A stretch of DNA of 6,004 nt from positions 1 to 6,004 of the forward strand of contig CAJKNS010000151.1 in NCBI GenBank assembly GCA_905201305.1. The letters run 5' to 3'. Shown in pieces: positions 1 to 6,004 of this stretch. The position numbers and the translations under genes were made by a program. Positions within the stretch are counted from its first letter, which is position 1, and every line of letters starts with the position of its first letter. The DNA is from an uncultured Eubacteriales bacterium. GTDB taxonomy: Bacteria > Bacillota > Clostridia > Oscillospirales > Oscillospiraceae. A model generated the notes under the pieces. That model made no database searches. It saw only the letters and a program-made list of their open reading frames with translations, and was not told where the DNA came from.

Positions 1-1
1 C

Positions 2-1108
2 TGGCTGGAGGATCTGGGTCTGGACGTTCCCACCACCTATGACGAGCTCACCGATGTGCTCACCGCATTCAAGAACGAAAAGGGCGCCATCGAGCCCATG
101 AGCCTGTTTAACACCATTTCCATGCAGAACGGTCTGCTGATGGGCGGCTTTGGCTCCAAGGCTGAGCTCAGCGCCGACGCCATGGGCACCGATTTTGGCG
201 CTTCCTTCTATCAGGAGGACGGCAAGGTCATCTATGGCGCAACCCAGGACGGCACCCGGAAATACCTCTCCTGGCTCCACAAGCTCTATGAGCAGGGTCT
301 CATCAACTTTGAGAACATGCAGAACCGCGACGTCAATCCCTTTGGCGATCTGAACGCTGGCGAGGCATCCCGCGGCGAAACCGGCTACATCTTCTCCAAC
401 CAGCCCTTCGGCGGCAACTATTCCACCATGGCTGCCCAGAACGGCGACCCCAACTGCAACTGGTGGCCCGTACAGGACGTAGCGGAAACCTCCGGTCAGA
501 CCATCCCCTTCTATGAGGAAACCTCCATGGTCGATACCACCGGCGCTGCAAAGATCTCCATCTCCTCTCAGTGCGATGAGGTAGAGACTGCGCTCCAGTT
601 CCTGGATTACGGTTACAGCTATGAAGGCGGTCTGCTCTACAACTATGGCTTTGAGCAGGGCTCCGGTCATGATGTTGAAACCTGGTACTATGACGAAAAC
701 GGCGAGCCCATGTTTGACGGCGACGCACTGCTCAGTGTTGCAGAGTCCACCAACCTGGCATCCGGCGTAGTTTCCACCAAGGATCTTGCCGGTGTGGTCT
801 ACGACACCCGTCTGTCCTTTGAGTTCGGTGAGCGCGAGCTTTCCTGCTTTGATGCCTGGAGCACCAACAAAAACGGCAGCAACAACCTGGGCTCCGATGT
901 GGTGCTGACCTCTGAGGAATCCACCGAGGCTTCCGCTATTTACTCCGACATTATCACCCATGTTGCCACCTCCGCACTCCAGTTCATTAACGGTGCACAG
1001 GATGTAGACGACGATGCAGTTTGGGATGCCTATGTCAAGAGCGTTGAGGATATGAACATCGATGGTCTTACTGAGATCATCCAGACCGCATATGACCGCG
1101 TCAACTAA
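2..1108 (+). CDS. ABC transporter extracellular solute-binding protein, probably for sugars or oligosaccharides (5' partial)
   Basis: The reading frame is open from base 2 to a TAA stop and gives 368 visible residues; the start, and any lipoprotein signal peptide, lie upstream of the window. The visible start carries a 'P-T-T-Y-D-E-L' segment followed by a lysine-containing helix, typical of the family 1/LplA-like solute-binding proteins of clostridia. Later come an Asn/Trp-rich stretch (NCNWWPV), the segment 'ALQFLDYGYSYEGGLLYNYGFEQGSG' around residues 197-222, and 'YYDENGEPMF'. These match the familiar pattern in which a Tyr/Gly-rich helix is followed by an aromatic and Asn-Gly-x-Pro strand. 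In the family, the lipid-anchored protein captures a carbohydrate outside the membrane and hands it to two permeases and an ATPase. No permease follows it here, so any partners would lie upstream. The ligand cannot be told from sequence. Confidence 0.82.
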   Translation, partial: WLEDLGLDVPTTYDELTDVLTAFKNEKGAIEPMSLFNTISMQNGLLMGGFGSKAELSADAMGTDFGASFYQEDGKVIYGATQDGTRKYLSWLHKLYEQGLINFENMQNRDVNPFGDLNAGEASRGETGYIFSNQPFGGNYSTMAAQNGDPNCNWWPVQDVAETSGQTIPFYEETSMVDTTGAAKISISSQCDEVETALQFLDYGYSYEGGLLYNYGFEQGSGHDVETWYYDENGEPMFDGDALLSVAESTNLASGVVSTKDLAGVVYDTRLSFEFGERELSCFDAWSTNKNGSNNLGSDVVLTSEESTEASAIYSDIITHVATSALQFINGAQDVDDDAVWDAYVKSVEDMNIDGLTEIIQTAYDRVN

Positions 1109-1153
1109 TCCGTATCACCTGCAGAGGATTCTGCGTTTCATGTAAAAGAAAAC

Positions 1154-1160
1154 AAGGAGG
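1154..1160 (+). promoter_or_regulatory. Strong ribosome binding site of the flavodoxin-like gene
   Basis: AAGGAGG lies 8 bases before the ATG at 1169 and is close to the full anti-Shine-Dalgarno complement. It fixes the start of the downstream gene. The 60-base gap it sits in (1109-1168) shows no clear -35/-10 pair and only a weak 5-bp hairpin, so the gene may be read through from the solute-binding protein gene. Confidence 0.85.
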
Positions 1161-1168
1161 CAAACCAT

Positions 1169-2401
1169 ATGAAATTCGAGGGTACTTACACATACCTCAT
1201 GGAAACCCCCAGCGGAAAGCGCGAAACCAAGGTAGCCATTCGCAAGGGCGCCCGCGCCTATGAGGGCGAGCTGATCGCTTCCCACGGCGGCTGCGAGCTG
1301 CTGGAAAATGTCTGCGTCCACGGCGACACCATCTCCTTTGAGGCACAGGTTGGTCCTGCCCGCCAGCGTCTGGAGATTACCCTGGGCGAGAATCCCACCG
1401 GCACCGTTCTGATTTATCAGGACAGCGGTGAGAACATTACCACGCAGCTGGAGGGGCTGACCTATACCCCCCACAAGCGCCGTGCACTGATTCTCTACGC
1501 AACCATGACCAAGAACACCGAGCGTATTGCTTTCTCCATGAAGGACGGCTTTGAGGCTTGCGGCTGGGAGTGCAACTGCTACCGTCTGAAGAAGTCCAAC
1601 AAGTGGGCTGACATTCAGGATAATCTGTATTTCGAGGATTACGATGTAGTCTGCCTTGGCTCCCCCATTGTTGCGGGCTATCCTCTGACCATCATCAACA
1701 AGCTGTTCTCCCTGGGCGCAGGCGGCGAGCTGGAGAACAACGTACAGAAGATGGTAGATGCAGGCGGCGGCTTCAAGATGACCGCAGAAACCATGGGCGG
1801 CGGTCCTGGCGGTGTCGGCGGAACGGAGGGTCCCGGTGGTCCCGGCGGTCCCGGTGGTCCTGGTGGTCCTGGCGCTCCCGGTGGTCCTGGTGGTCCCGGC
1901 GGTCCTGGCGGCGATCCCGGTGCTCCCGGCGCCAACGGCGGTCCTGTATTCCGGCGCAGAAATTGCAGCTATCCCGGCGGTCCTGTCCGTGATAACTATC
2001 AGCCTCTTGGCGTTGTGTTTACCACCTATGGCGGTGGCTTCTATGGCTCCGGCGAGAGTGAGGCAACCCTGTCCGCGCTGAAGCTGTTCCTGGAGCTCCA
2101 GAATGTCAGCGTCGTGGGCACCTTCGCCTGCTGTGGCAAGGAGTTCGGTCCTGCCGGTCTGGAGAAGGGTCAGAAGCCCAACGTGATGGGTATGGGCGGC
2201 ATTCAGGATCCCGAGTACTACGAAACTGCAAGCGGTACCGTACAGGGCTCCTACTTCTTCCACAATCAGATGTGGAACCATCCCAACGAGCGCGACCTGA
2301 ACAAGGCAAAGTACCTGGTGATGGATCTGGTGGAGGACTACTTTATGACCTTCGACGGACAGCGCGGATTCGTGGGCAGCAAGTACGTTTCTATTTCCTG
2401 A
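1169..2401 (+). CDS. Flavodoxin-fold protein with N-terminal beta-rich domain and internal Gly-Gly-Pro repeat
   Basis: This is a 410-residue protein. Residues 1-100 look like a small beta-barrel domain (it opens K-F-E-G-T-Y-T-Y, then T-P-S-G). By eye it resembles the 'GTY...TPMG' domains seen attached to some anaerobe flavin oxidoreductases; that link is an inference. From residue 104 a flavodoxin fold begins. Strand RALILYA leads into the FMN phosphate loop 'ATMTKNT' (111-117), and the loop 'LGSPIVAGYPL' (163-173) follows the third strand. 'GVVFTTYGGGFYGSGE' and 'VVGTFACCGKEFGP' come later and fit the last two strands. Between the second and third of these elements lies a Gly/Pro repeat (210-259) ending in a short basic RRR at 262-264. 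Ordinary flavodoxins have about 140-180 residues. No signal peptide or membrane helix is seen, so it is probably cytoplasmic and FMN-dependent. Its redox partner is unknown. The start is set by AAGGAGG 8 bases upstream. Confidence 0.8.
   Translation: MKFEGTYTYLMETPSGKRETKVAIRKGARAYEGELIASHGGCELLENVCVHGDTISFEAQVGPARQRLEITLGENPTGTVLIYQDSGENITTQLEGLTYTPHKRRALILYATMTKNTERIAFSMKDGFEACGWECNCYRLKKSNKWADIQDNLYFEDYDVVCLGSPIVAGYPLTIINKLFSLGAGGELENNVQKMVDAGGGFKMTAETMGGGPGGVGGTEGPGGPGGPGGPGGPGAPGGPGGPGGPGGDPGAPGANGGPVFRRRNCSYPGGPVRDNYQPLGVVFTTYGGGFYGSGESEATLSALKLFLELQNVSVVGTFACCGKEFGPAGLEKGQKPNVMGMGGIQDPEYYETASGTVQGSYFFHNQMWNHPNERDLNKAKYLVMDLVEDYFMTFDGQRGFVGSKYVSIS
1796..1945 (+). repeat. Gly-Gly-Pro coding tandem repeat (about 9-bp unit)
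   Basis: The stretch encodes residues 210-259 of the flavodoxin-like protein. Its core (1835-1906) is eight back-to-back 9-base units encoding Gly-Gly-Pro, one of which is Gly-Ala-Pro. Degenerate units on both sides carry Val, Thr-Glu, Asp and Ala-Asn. The units are not identical in DNA: the third codon bases alternate between T and C (GGT/GGC and CCT/CCC). That suggests an older repeat or selection to stay in frame rather than a very recent expansion. Glycine recurs at every third residue from 223 to 247, as in collagen-like or polyglycine-II-like segments, but Gly-Gly-Pro is not a standard triple-helix triplet. Confidence 0.9.
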
Positions 2402-2411
2402 TTACAGCACA

Positions 2412-2444
2412 AAAACGGCGTAACCATTGCGGTTACGCCGTTTT
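2412..2444. terminator. Bidirectional rho-independent terminator between convergent units
   Basis: A perfect 14-bp inverted repeat (arms 2412-2425 and 2431-2444, core ACGGCGTAACC/GGTTACGCCGT) surrounds a 5-base loop, ATTGC. Read on the plus strand, the stem ends in TTTT followed by ATTTGT, 11 bases after the stop of the flavodoxin-like gene. Read on the minus strand it ends in TTTTT, about 25 bases after the ribF stop. Each transcript therefore gets a GC-rich stem and a U-tract from the same element. Confidence 0.93.
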
Positions 2445-2469
2445 ATTTGTATTGATTGAATTGATTGGC

Positions 2470-3369
2470 TTATCCCAGCAGTTCTCTCGTCTCCTGAGCA
2501 TTTGCAAAAATCTCCTGCTGAAGGGCAGTCAGTCCGTCAAACCGCTTCTCCCCCCGGAGCCGCTGATAGAAATCCACCCGGATATGCTGCCCATACAGGT
2601 CACCCTCAAAGCCCAGAATCCAGGGCTCCACCGTAACCAGATTCGACTCGCCAACTGTAGGACGAACGCCCACATTGGTCACTGCCAGCTTTTCGCTTCC
2701 GTCCGGCAGAATCACCTTGGTGGCATAGACGCCGAACGCCGGAGTCAGCACACCCTCAGGAATCAGCAGATTCGCAGTGGGAACGCCAATGGTGCGTCCC
2801 AGCTGCCGCCCATGAACCACCTCGCCGGACAGGCAATGGGGATGTCCCAGGAATCGCATGGCTTCCTGCATCTCCCCCTGCTCCAGCAGCTTCCGAATAT
2901 AGGTGGAGCTGACCGTTACCCCATCCAGGGTTACCTGGGGCAACACATCACAGCCGATGCCCAACTCCCGGCACTTTTCCTGAAGCCGCTGAGGATTGCC
3001 TGCACCCTTGTCTCCGAAATGGAAGTCATAGCCGCAGACCAGATGCCGCGCCTTGAGCTGACGGTACAGATATTCCTCAATGAACACATCCCAGGGCATA
3101 TGCATCATGGACTCGTCAAAATGCGCCAGGATGACGTCCGAAATACCAAAGCAGCGGTTCAGGATTTCCTCCCGATCCTCGATTGAATTGATCAGTGATA
3201 CCTTTGCCCCTGCCACCAGATTGTCGGGATGGAGGTCAAAGCTCATCACCGCAGGCGTTAAATGCTGTTCTTCCGCCCGTTTCCGCGCCATTTCCAGCAG
3301 GCTGGCATGCCCCAGATGGACCCCGTCGAAAAATCCCAGGGCAATTACACGACCTTCTATTTCCTTCAA
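2470..3369 (-). CDS. ribF: Bifunctional riboflavin kinase / FMN adenylyltransferase (FAD synthetase)
   Basis: RibF phosphorylates riboflavin to FMN and then adenylylates it to FAD in the cytoplasm. The 299-residue length is near the usual 300-315. The N-terminal nucleotidyltransferase domain shows 'GFFDGVHLGH' (12-21), 'CGYDFHFGDKGAGN' (112-125) and 'VSSTYIR' (153-159). The C-terminal riboflavin kinase domain shows 'GRTIGVPTANL' (191-201), 'GVRPTVG' (234-240), the expected catalytic Glu248 and 'GDLYGQHIRVDF' (256-267). The position usually read as His after that Glu (E-x-H) is Trp250 here. The start appears to be TTG at 3369-3367, which overlaps the truB stop in TTGA. No ATG lies nearby upstream in frame, and later ones would cut away the nucleotide-binding motif. 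AAGGAAGG (3370-3377) and GAGG (3380-3383), both inside the truB end, can serve as ribosome binding site. It is the last gene of the operon. Confidence 0.96.
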   Translation of the reverse strand: MKEIEGRVIALGFFDGVHLGHASLLEMARKRAEEQHLTPAVMSFDLHPDNLVAGAKVSLINSIEDREEILNRCFGISDVILAHFDESMMHMPWDVFIEEYLYRQLKARHLVCGYDFHFGDKGAGNPQRLQEKCRELGIGCDVLPQVTLDGVTVSSTYIRKLLEQGEMQEAMRFLGHPHCLSGEVVHGRQLGRTIGVPTANLLIPEGVLTPAFGVYATKVILPDGSEKLAVTNVGVRPTVGESNLVTVEPWILGFEGDLYGQHIRVDFYQRLRGEKRFDGLTALQQEIFANAQETRELLG

Positions 3370-4247
3370 CCTTCCTTCACCTCGAAAAAGCTTTTCACCG
3401 TCCGCAATACGCCGTTTTGGCTCTTGCCCAGCATCAGAAACTCATTACCGGGACCATAGACGCGATAGTCTCCGTCCGGCATTCCCGGAATTGCATTCTC
3501 TGCGCCGTTTTTGCAGCGCAGCGTCTCCTTCTCCCCCAAATACAGGGCAGGATAGCATGCAAACAGGCTATCCACCGGGCGAAGCAACGCCATATGGTTC
3601 CCCTGCTCCCGCGCCTGCTGGATTTCCTCCAGCGTCACACAGTCTGCAAGGGAAAACCGTCCGGCACGGGTACGCCGCAGGGACAACAGGCATCCGCCCA
3701 CACCCAACGCCGCACCAATGTCATGGCACAGGGTACGAATATAGGTTCCCTTGGAGCACACCACCCGAAGCTGCGCCGTTTTCCCGTCAAAGCGCTGAAG
3801 CTCCAGCTCCCGAATGACAATATTCCGCGGCTTTCGCTCCACATTCTGTCCCTTTCGCGCCAGCTCATAGAGCTTTTTTCCGCCGATTTTCACCGCAGAG
3901 TACATGGGCGGGATTTGCTGCTGGGGTCCTAGGAATGTTTCCAATACCTGCTCCAACTGCGGCTGGGATACGTTGACTGTCTGCTGCTCCAGCACCTCGC
4001 CGGTGATATCCTGGGTGTTGGTCACAGTTCCTAGCAGCAGCTCTGCCACGTATTCCTTTTCGTCGTTTTCACATAGCTCCACCGCACGAGTGCCGCGCCC
4101 CAGAAACACCGCCAAAACGCCGGTTGCCATGGGGTCCAGCGTGCCGGAATGCCCGATGCGCCGCTGCTGATAAATGCCACGGAGCTTTGCCACCACATCG
4201 TGGGACGTCCACCCCTGAGGCTTATCCACTAAAATGATGCCGTTCAT
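3366..4247 (-). CDS. truB: tRNA pseudouridine(55) synthase TruB
   Basis: TruB converts U55 in the T-loop of elongator tRNAs to pseudouridine. The 293-residue protein starts with the family signature 'MNGIILVDKPQGWTSHDVV'. The catalytic aspartate is D38 in 'GHSGTLDPMATG' (32-43). Other family blocks are 'KEYVAELLLGTVTNTQD' (64-80, with the active-site Tyr67), 'PPMYSAVKIGGKKLYELARKG' (113-133) and 'CSKGTYIRTLCHDIG' (164-178, with the conserved Arg171). 'LLSLRRTRAGRFSL' closes the catalytic domain, and a short PUA-like tail of about 60 residues follows from 236. The ATG at 4247-4245 overlaps the stop of the upstream DHH gene in ATGA, and GGAG (4253-4256) lies 5 bases before it inside that gene, so coupled translation is likely. 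Every expected key residue is present. Confidence 0.97.
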   Translation of the reverse strand: MNGIILVDKPQGWTSHDVVAKLRGIYQQRRIGHSGTLDPMATGVLAVFLGRGTRAVELCENDEKEYVAELLLGTVTNTQDITGEVLEQQTVNVSQPQLEQVLETFLGPQQQIPPMYSAVKIGGKKLYELARKGQNVERKPRNIVIRELELQRFDGKTAQLRVVCSKGTYIRTLCHDIGAALGVGGCLLSLRRTRAGRFSLADCVTLEEIQQAREQGNHMALLRPVDSLFACYPALYLGEKETLRCKNGAENAIPGMPDGDYRVYGPGNEFLMLGKSQNGVLRTVKSFFEVKEG

Positions 4248-5206
4248 CCCAGCTCCACGCCGCTGTGGGCGATCGCCTCCAAAATGTGCTTCTTTGCCTG
4301 CTCGGTTCCATCCGGATCTGTGGCTCCGGCAGCCGCCTTATGACCGCCGCCGCCCAGCTCTGCGCAGATTGCCGAGGCATTATAATCCTCACCGGTGCGC
4401 AAAGAAATCTTTGCGCCGCCTTCCTTCAGCTCCTGAATCATCACGCCGATCTGAACGCCCTCAATTCCCCGGGCAAAGCCAGAGATATCGTCGGTATCGT
4501 TGCTGTCAGCTCCGACTCGATTTAAAAGTGCCTGGGTCATGGTACAAACACCCACCAAGCCGCCGGCATAGAACTCCACCGACTCGGTAAGCGCAGCCTC
4601 CAGCCGAAGCCGGGCAATGGTTTTGGTGCCGAACATCACCTTGTTAATAGGATAGGTGTCGGCGCCCAAATCCTTGAGCTCTGCCGCCGCACGGAGGGTA
4701 TTTCCGGTAACATTGGAATACTGGAAGCAGCCGGGATCGGTGGGAATTGCCAGATACAGGGCCTCGGCCCTGGTCTTGTCCACCGGTCCCAGCAGCTTTA
4801 AGATGTCCAGCAGCAGTTCGCCGCATGCCGCGCACTTGGGCTGCACATTGGTATATTCCGCATAGCCCTCGTTGGACATATGGTGGTCAATGGACAACAC
4901 CGTTTTTCCGGCAAACTCCGCTCCATTCATAGGCAGCAGATTTTCCGTTGCCATGTCTACCGAGACAATGGTCGCCTGCTCCGGCACTGTCTCCGTCTCC
5001 ATTCCCTCGAGATAGGGCAGAAAGCGGCTGGTTGTCTGGGGATTTTTCCAGATTGCCGCTTCTTTGCCCAGCGCCCGAAGTCCGCGGCACAGCGCAGCCG
5101 CACTGCCCACTGCGTCACCGTCCGGGCGGCGATGGTTGAGGATCAGATAGTGGTCATGGCTGCGAAGAAACTCAGCCGTTTCCCTGTTCGTCATTGTTTT
5201 CATCAT
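4244..5206 (-). CDS. DHH/DHHA1 family phosphoesterase, NrnA-like (nanoRNase / pAp phosphatase type)
   Basis: Members of this family are Mn-dependent enzymes that degrade 2-5 nt RNAs and often dephosphorylate pAp; some act on cyclic dinucleotide products. With the start chosen here the protein has 320 residues, the usual NrnA length. Motif I is 'NHRRPDGDAVG' (24-34), motif II is 'VSVDMA' (Asp84), and the DHH motif is at 107-109 in 'SIDHHMSNEG'. Motif IV is 'IPTDPGCFQYSN' (Asp157), and the DHHA1 substrate loop is 'GGGGHKAAAG' (285-294). The open frame extends upstream to 5398, but that part is rbfA read in another frame and has no family similarity. ATGs at 5215, 5206, 5203 and 5194 are possible; 5206 has GAGG (5216-5219) at 9 bases and is preferred. 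The gene overlaps rbfA by 35 bases. The exact substrate cannot be told, so no symbol is given, though nrnA is likely. Confidence 0.9.
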   Translation of the reverse strand: MMKTMTNRETAEFLRSHDHYLILNHRRPDGDAVGSAAALCRGLRALGKEAAIWKNPQTTSRFLPYLEGMETETVPEQATIVSVDMATENLLPMNGAEFAGKTVLSIDHHMSNEGYAEYTNVQPKCAACGELLLDILKLLGPVDKTRAEALYLAIPTDPGCFQYSNVTGNTLRAAAELKDLGADTYPINKVMFGTKTIARLRLEAALTESVEFYAGGLVGVCTMTQALLNRVGADSNDTDDISGFARGIEGVQIGVMIQELKEGGAKISLRTGEDYNASAICAELGGGGHKAAAGATDPDGTEQAKKHILEAIAHSGVELG

Positions 5207-5558
5207 TGGGTTCATCCTCTGGTATATCCAGTTTGGACAGAATTTCAAAAATTCTGGTGCCGTGTTCAATGGAGTGGTCCTCTTCAAAGACCAGCTCCGG
5301 TGTATAGCGAAGCTGCAGGGATGCCCCCAGCTGCCGCCGGAGAAAACCTCCGGCGGATTTGAGTCCCTTGAGCACCTCTTTGCTGCGGGATTTGTCATAA
5401 ACGCTCACATAGACCTTGGCGGTTCGGAGATCCGACGCCGTATCCACGGCGGTGATGGTAATCATCCCCTGGACTCTGGGGTCCTTTAAGGAGCGAATGG
5501 ATGTGCTCAGCTCCCGCATAATCTCTTCGTTAATGCGTCCGATTCGGCTGGATGCCAT
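5172..5558 (-). CDS. rbfA: 30S ribosome-binding factor A
   Basis: RbfA is a small KH-like protein that binds the immature 30S subunit and helps 16S rRNA 5'-end maturation, especially in the cold. The 128-residue product has the family layout: an N-terminal helix 'RIGRINEEIMREL' (5-17), 'DPRVQGMITITAVDTASDLRTAKVYVSV' (26-53), the kinked-helix segment 'LKSAGGFLRRQLG' (66-78), then 'LRYTPELVFEEDHSIEHG' (83-100). It ends in an acidic, Asn-rich tail (111-128), which overlaps the start of the DHH phosphoesterase. The ATG at 5558-5556 follows GGAGGG by 6 bases, so the start is firm. It lies 17 bases after the infB stop, the standard arrangement. Confidence 0.96.
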   Translation of the reverse strand: MASSRIGRINEEIMRELSTSIRSLKDPRVQGMITITAVDTASDLRTAKVYVSVYDKSRSKEVLKGLKSAGGFLRRQLGASLQLRYTPELVFEEDHSIEHGTRIFEILSKLDIPEDEPNDENNDEQGNG

Positions 5559-5564
5559 ATGCGT

Positions 5565-5572
5565 CCCTCCTT
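5565..5572 (-). promoter_or_regulatory. Ribosome binding site of rbfA
   Basis: On the minus strand this reads AAGGAGGG, 6 bases before the rbfA ATG. It fills most of the 17-base gap between infB and rbfA. It is the only strong, free-standing Shine-Dalgarno sequence visible in the minus-strand operon; the next three genes use weaker sites inside the gene before them. Confidence 0.85.
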
Positions 5573-5575
5573 ATA

Positions 5576-6004
5576 TCAGTCCTTGATCTGCTCCATGACG
5601 AAGCACTCAAAGACGTCGCCTTCCTTGATATCGTTAAATTTATCGATGGTCATGCCGCACTCGAAGCCGGTGGTGACCTCCTTGACGGAATCCTTGAACC
5701 GCTGCAGAGAGCCCAGTACGCCCTCATGCACCACAATGCCGTCGCGGACCACGCGCACGCTGCCGTCACGCTGAATCTTACCGTCGTTGACATAGCAGCC
5801 TGCAACCGTGCCAACCGAAGATACCTTGTAGGTCTGGCGAACGGTAGCATGACCCACCACAACTTCCTTGAACTTGGGATCCAGCATGCCCTTCATTGCC
5901 TTCTCCACTTCCTCAATGCACTCGTAGATGATCCGGTAGGTGCGGATTTCTACCCCTGCACGGGTGGCTGCAGCTGCGGCAGCCGCCTCAGGACGTACAT
6001 TAAA
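5576..6004 (-). CDS. infB: Translation initiation factor IF-2, C-terminal part (5' end outside the window)
   Basis: The frame is open from the right window edge to a TGA at 5578-5576 and gives 142 visible residues; the GTPase domain and the start lie beyond the edge. The visible part starts 'FNVRPEAAAAAATRAGVEIRTYRIIYECIEEVEKAMKGML', which is the end of IF-2 domain C1 and the linker helix. The C2 domain follows, with 'VGTVAGCYVNDGKI', 'VRVVRDGIVVHEG', 'FKDSVKEVTTGFECGMTIDKFNDIKEGDVFECF' and the C-terminal 'EQIKD'. In IF-2 this domain holds the CCA end of fMet-tRNA, and the conserved Cys of 'ECG' is present. It is the first gene of the operon seen here; nusA normally lies upstream in related genomes. 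Confidence 0.97.
   Translation of the reverse strand, partial: FNVRPEAAAAAAATRAGVEIRTYRIIYECIEEVEKAMKGMLDPKFKEVVVGHATVRQTYKVSSVGTVAGCYVNDGKIQRDGSVRVVRDGIVVHEGVLGSLQRFKDSVKEVTTGFECGMTIDKFNDIKEGDVFECFVMEQIKD

Noticed and set aside
1121..1134. Small hairpin (GCAGA-GGAT-TCTGC) after the solute-binding protein gene
   Set aside because: It has only 5 base pairs and no U-tract, too weak to call a terminator.
1678..1935. A minus-strand frame reading as collagen-like Gly-Pro-Pro repeats
   Set aside because: Gly codons (GGN) and Pro codons (CCN) are complementary, so any Gly-Gly-Pro repeat gives Gly-Pro-Pro on the opposite strand. It begins at TTG, shows no clear ribosome binding site and lies wholly inside a real gene.
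1115..2281. A 388-residue open frame on the minus strand, antisense to the flavodoxin-like gene
   Set aside because: Its product is rich in Ala/Gly/Thr, with a TAGTTG-type run that is just the Gly/Pro repeat read backwards. It resembles no family, while the plus strand has a flavodoxin fold and a strong ribosome binding site.
2451..2467. Short direct repeat TTGATTGAATTGATTG near the ribF stop
   Set aside because: It consists of two copies of about 7 bases in an AT-rich spacer. There is no matching element elsewhere in the window, so it is probably chance.
2272..3186. A 304-residue plus-strand frame across the terminator and antisense to ribF
   Set aside because: It runs through the end of the flavodoxin-like gene and the terminator hairpin and has no recognisable motif. 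RibF on the other strand is certain.
5207..5398. N-terminal extension of the DHH phosphoesterase up to 5398
   Set aside because: The extra residues are rbfA read in another frame and have no DHH-family character. Family length and the ribosome binding site point to a start near 5206.

Overview
The window reads as chromosomal DNA from a fairly GC-rich Firmicute, most likely a clostridial gut anaerobe of the Oscillospiraceae/Ruminococcaceae type. This is inferred from the gene order infB-rbfA-DHH phosphoesterase-truB-ribF (typical of Firmicutes; Escherichia coli lacks the DHH gene and ribF here), strong AGGAGG-type ribosome binding sites, a clostridial-style sugar-binding protein and high GC judged by eye. 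The genus cannot be fixed from the sequence alone.

Left part, plus strand (about 1-2401). The window opens inside a gene for an ABC-transporter extracellular solute-binding protein, whose 5' end lies outside. After a 60-base gap with a strong ribosome binding site but no convincing terminator or promoter comes a 410-residue flavodoxin-fold protein. It has an N-terminal beta-rich domain of about 100 residues and an unusual Gly-Gly-Pro repeat of about 50 residues inserted into the flavodoxin fold. The two genes may be cotranscribed.

Middle (2402-2469). A short intergenic region holds a perfect 14-bp hairpin with U-tracts on both strands. It is a bidirectional terminator shared by the two convergent transcription units.

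Right part, minus strand (6004 down to 2470). This is a tightly packed housekeeping operon, read right to left: infB (C-terminal part only), rbfA, a DHH/DHHA1 phosphoesterase of the NrnA type, truB and ribF. The rbfA/DHH, DHH/truB and truB/ribF junctions all overlap, which suggests translational coupling, and ribF appears to start at TTG. The genes serve translation initiation (IF-2), 30S maturation (RbfA), tRNA modification (TruB), turnover of nanoRNA/pAp or related nucleotides (DHH protein) and FMN/FAD synthesis (RibF).

No RNA genes, mobile elements, CRISPR arrays or riboswitches were seen. The one uncommon item is the flavodoxin-like protein with its Gly/Pro repeat; the rest is ordinary core genome.
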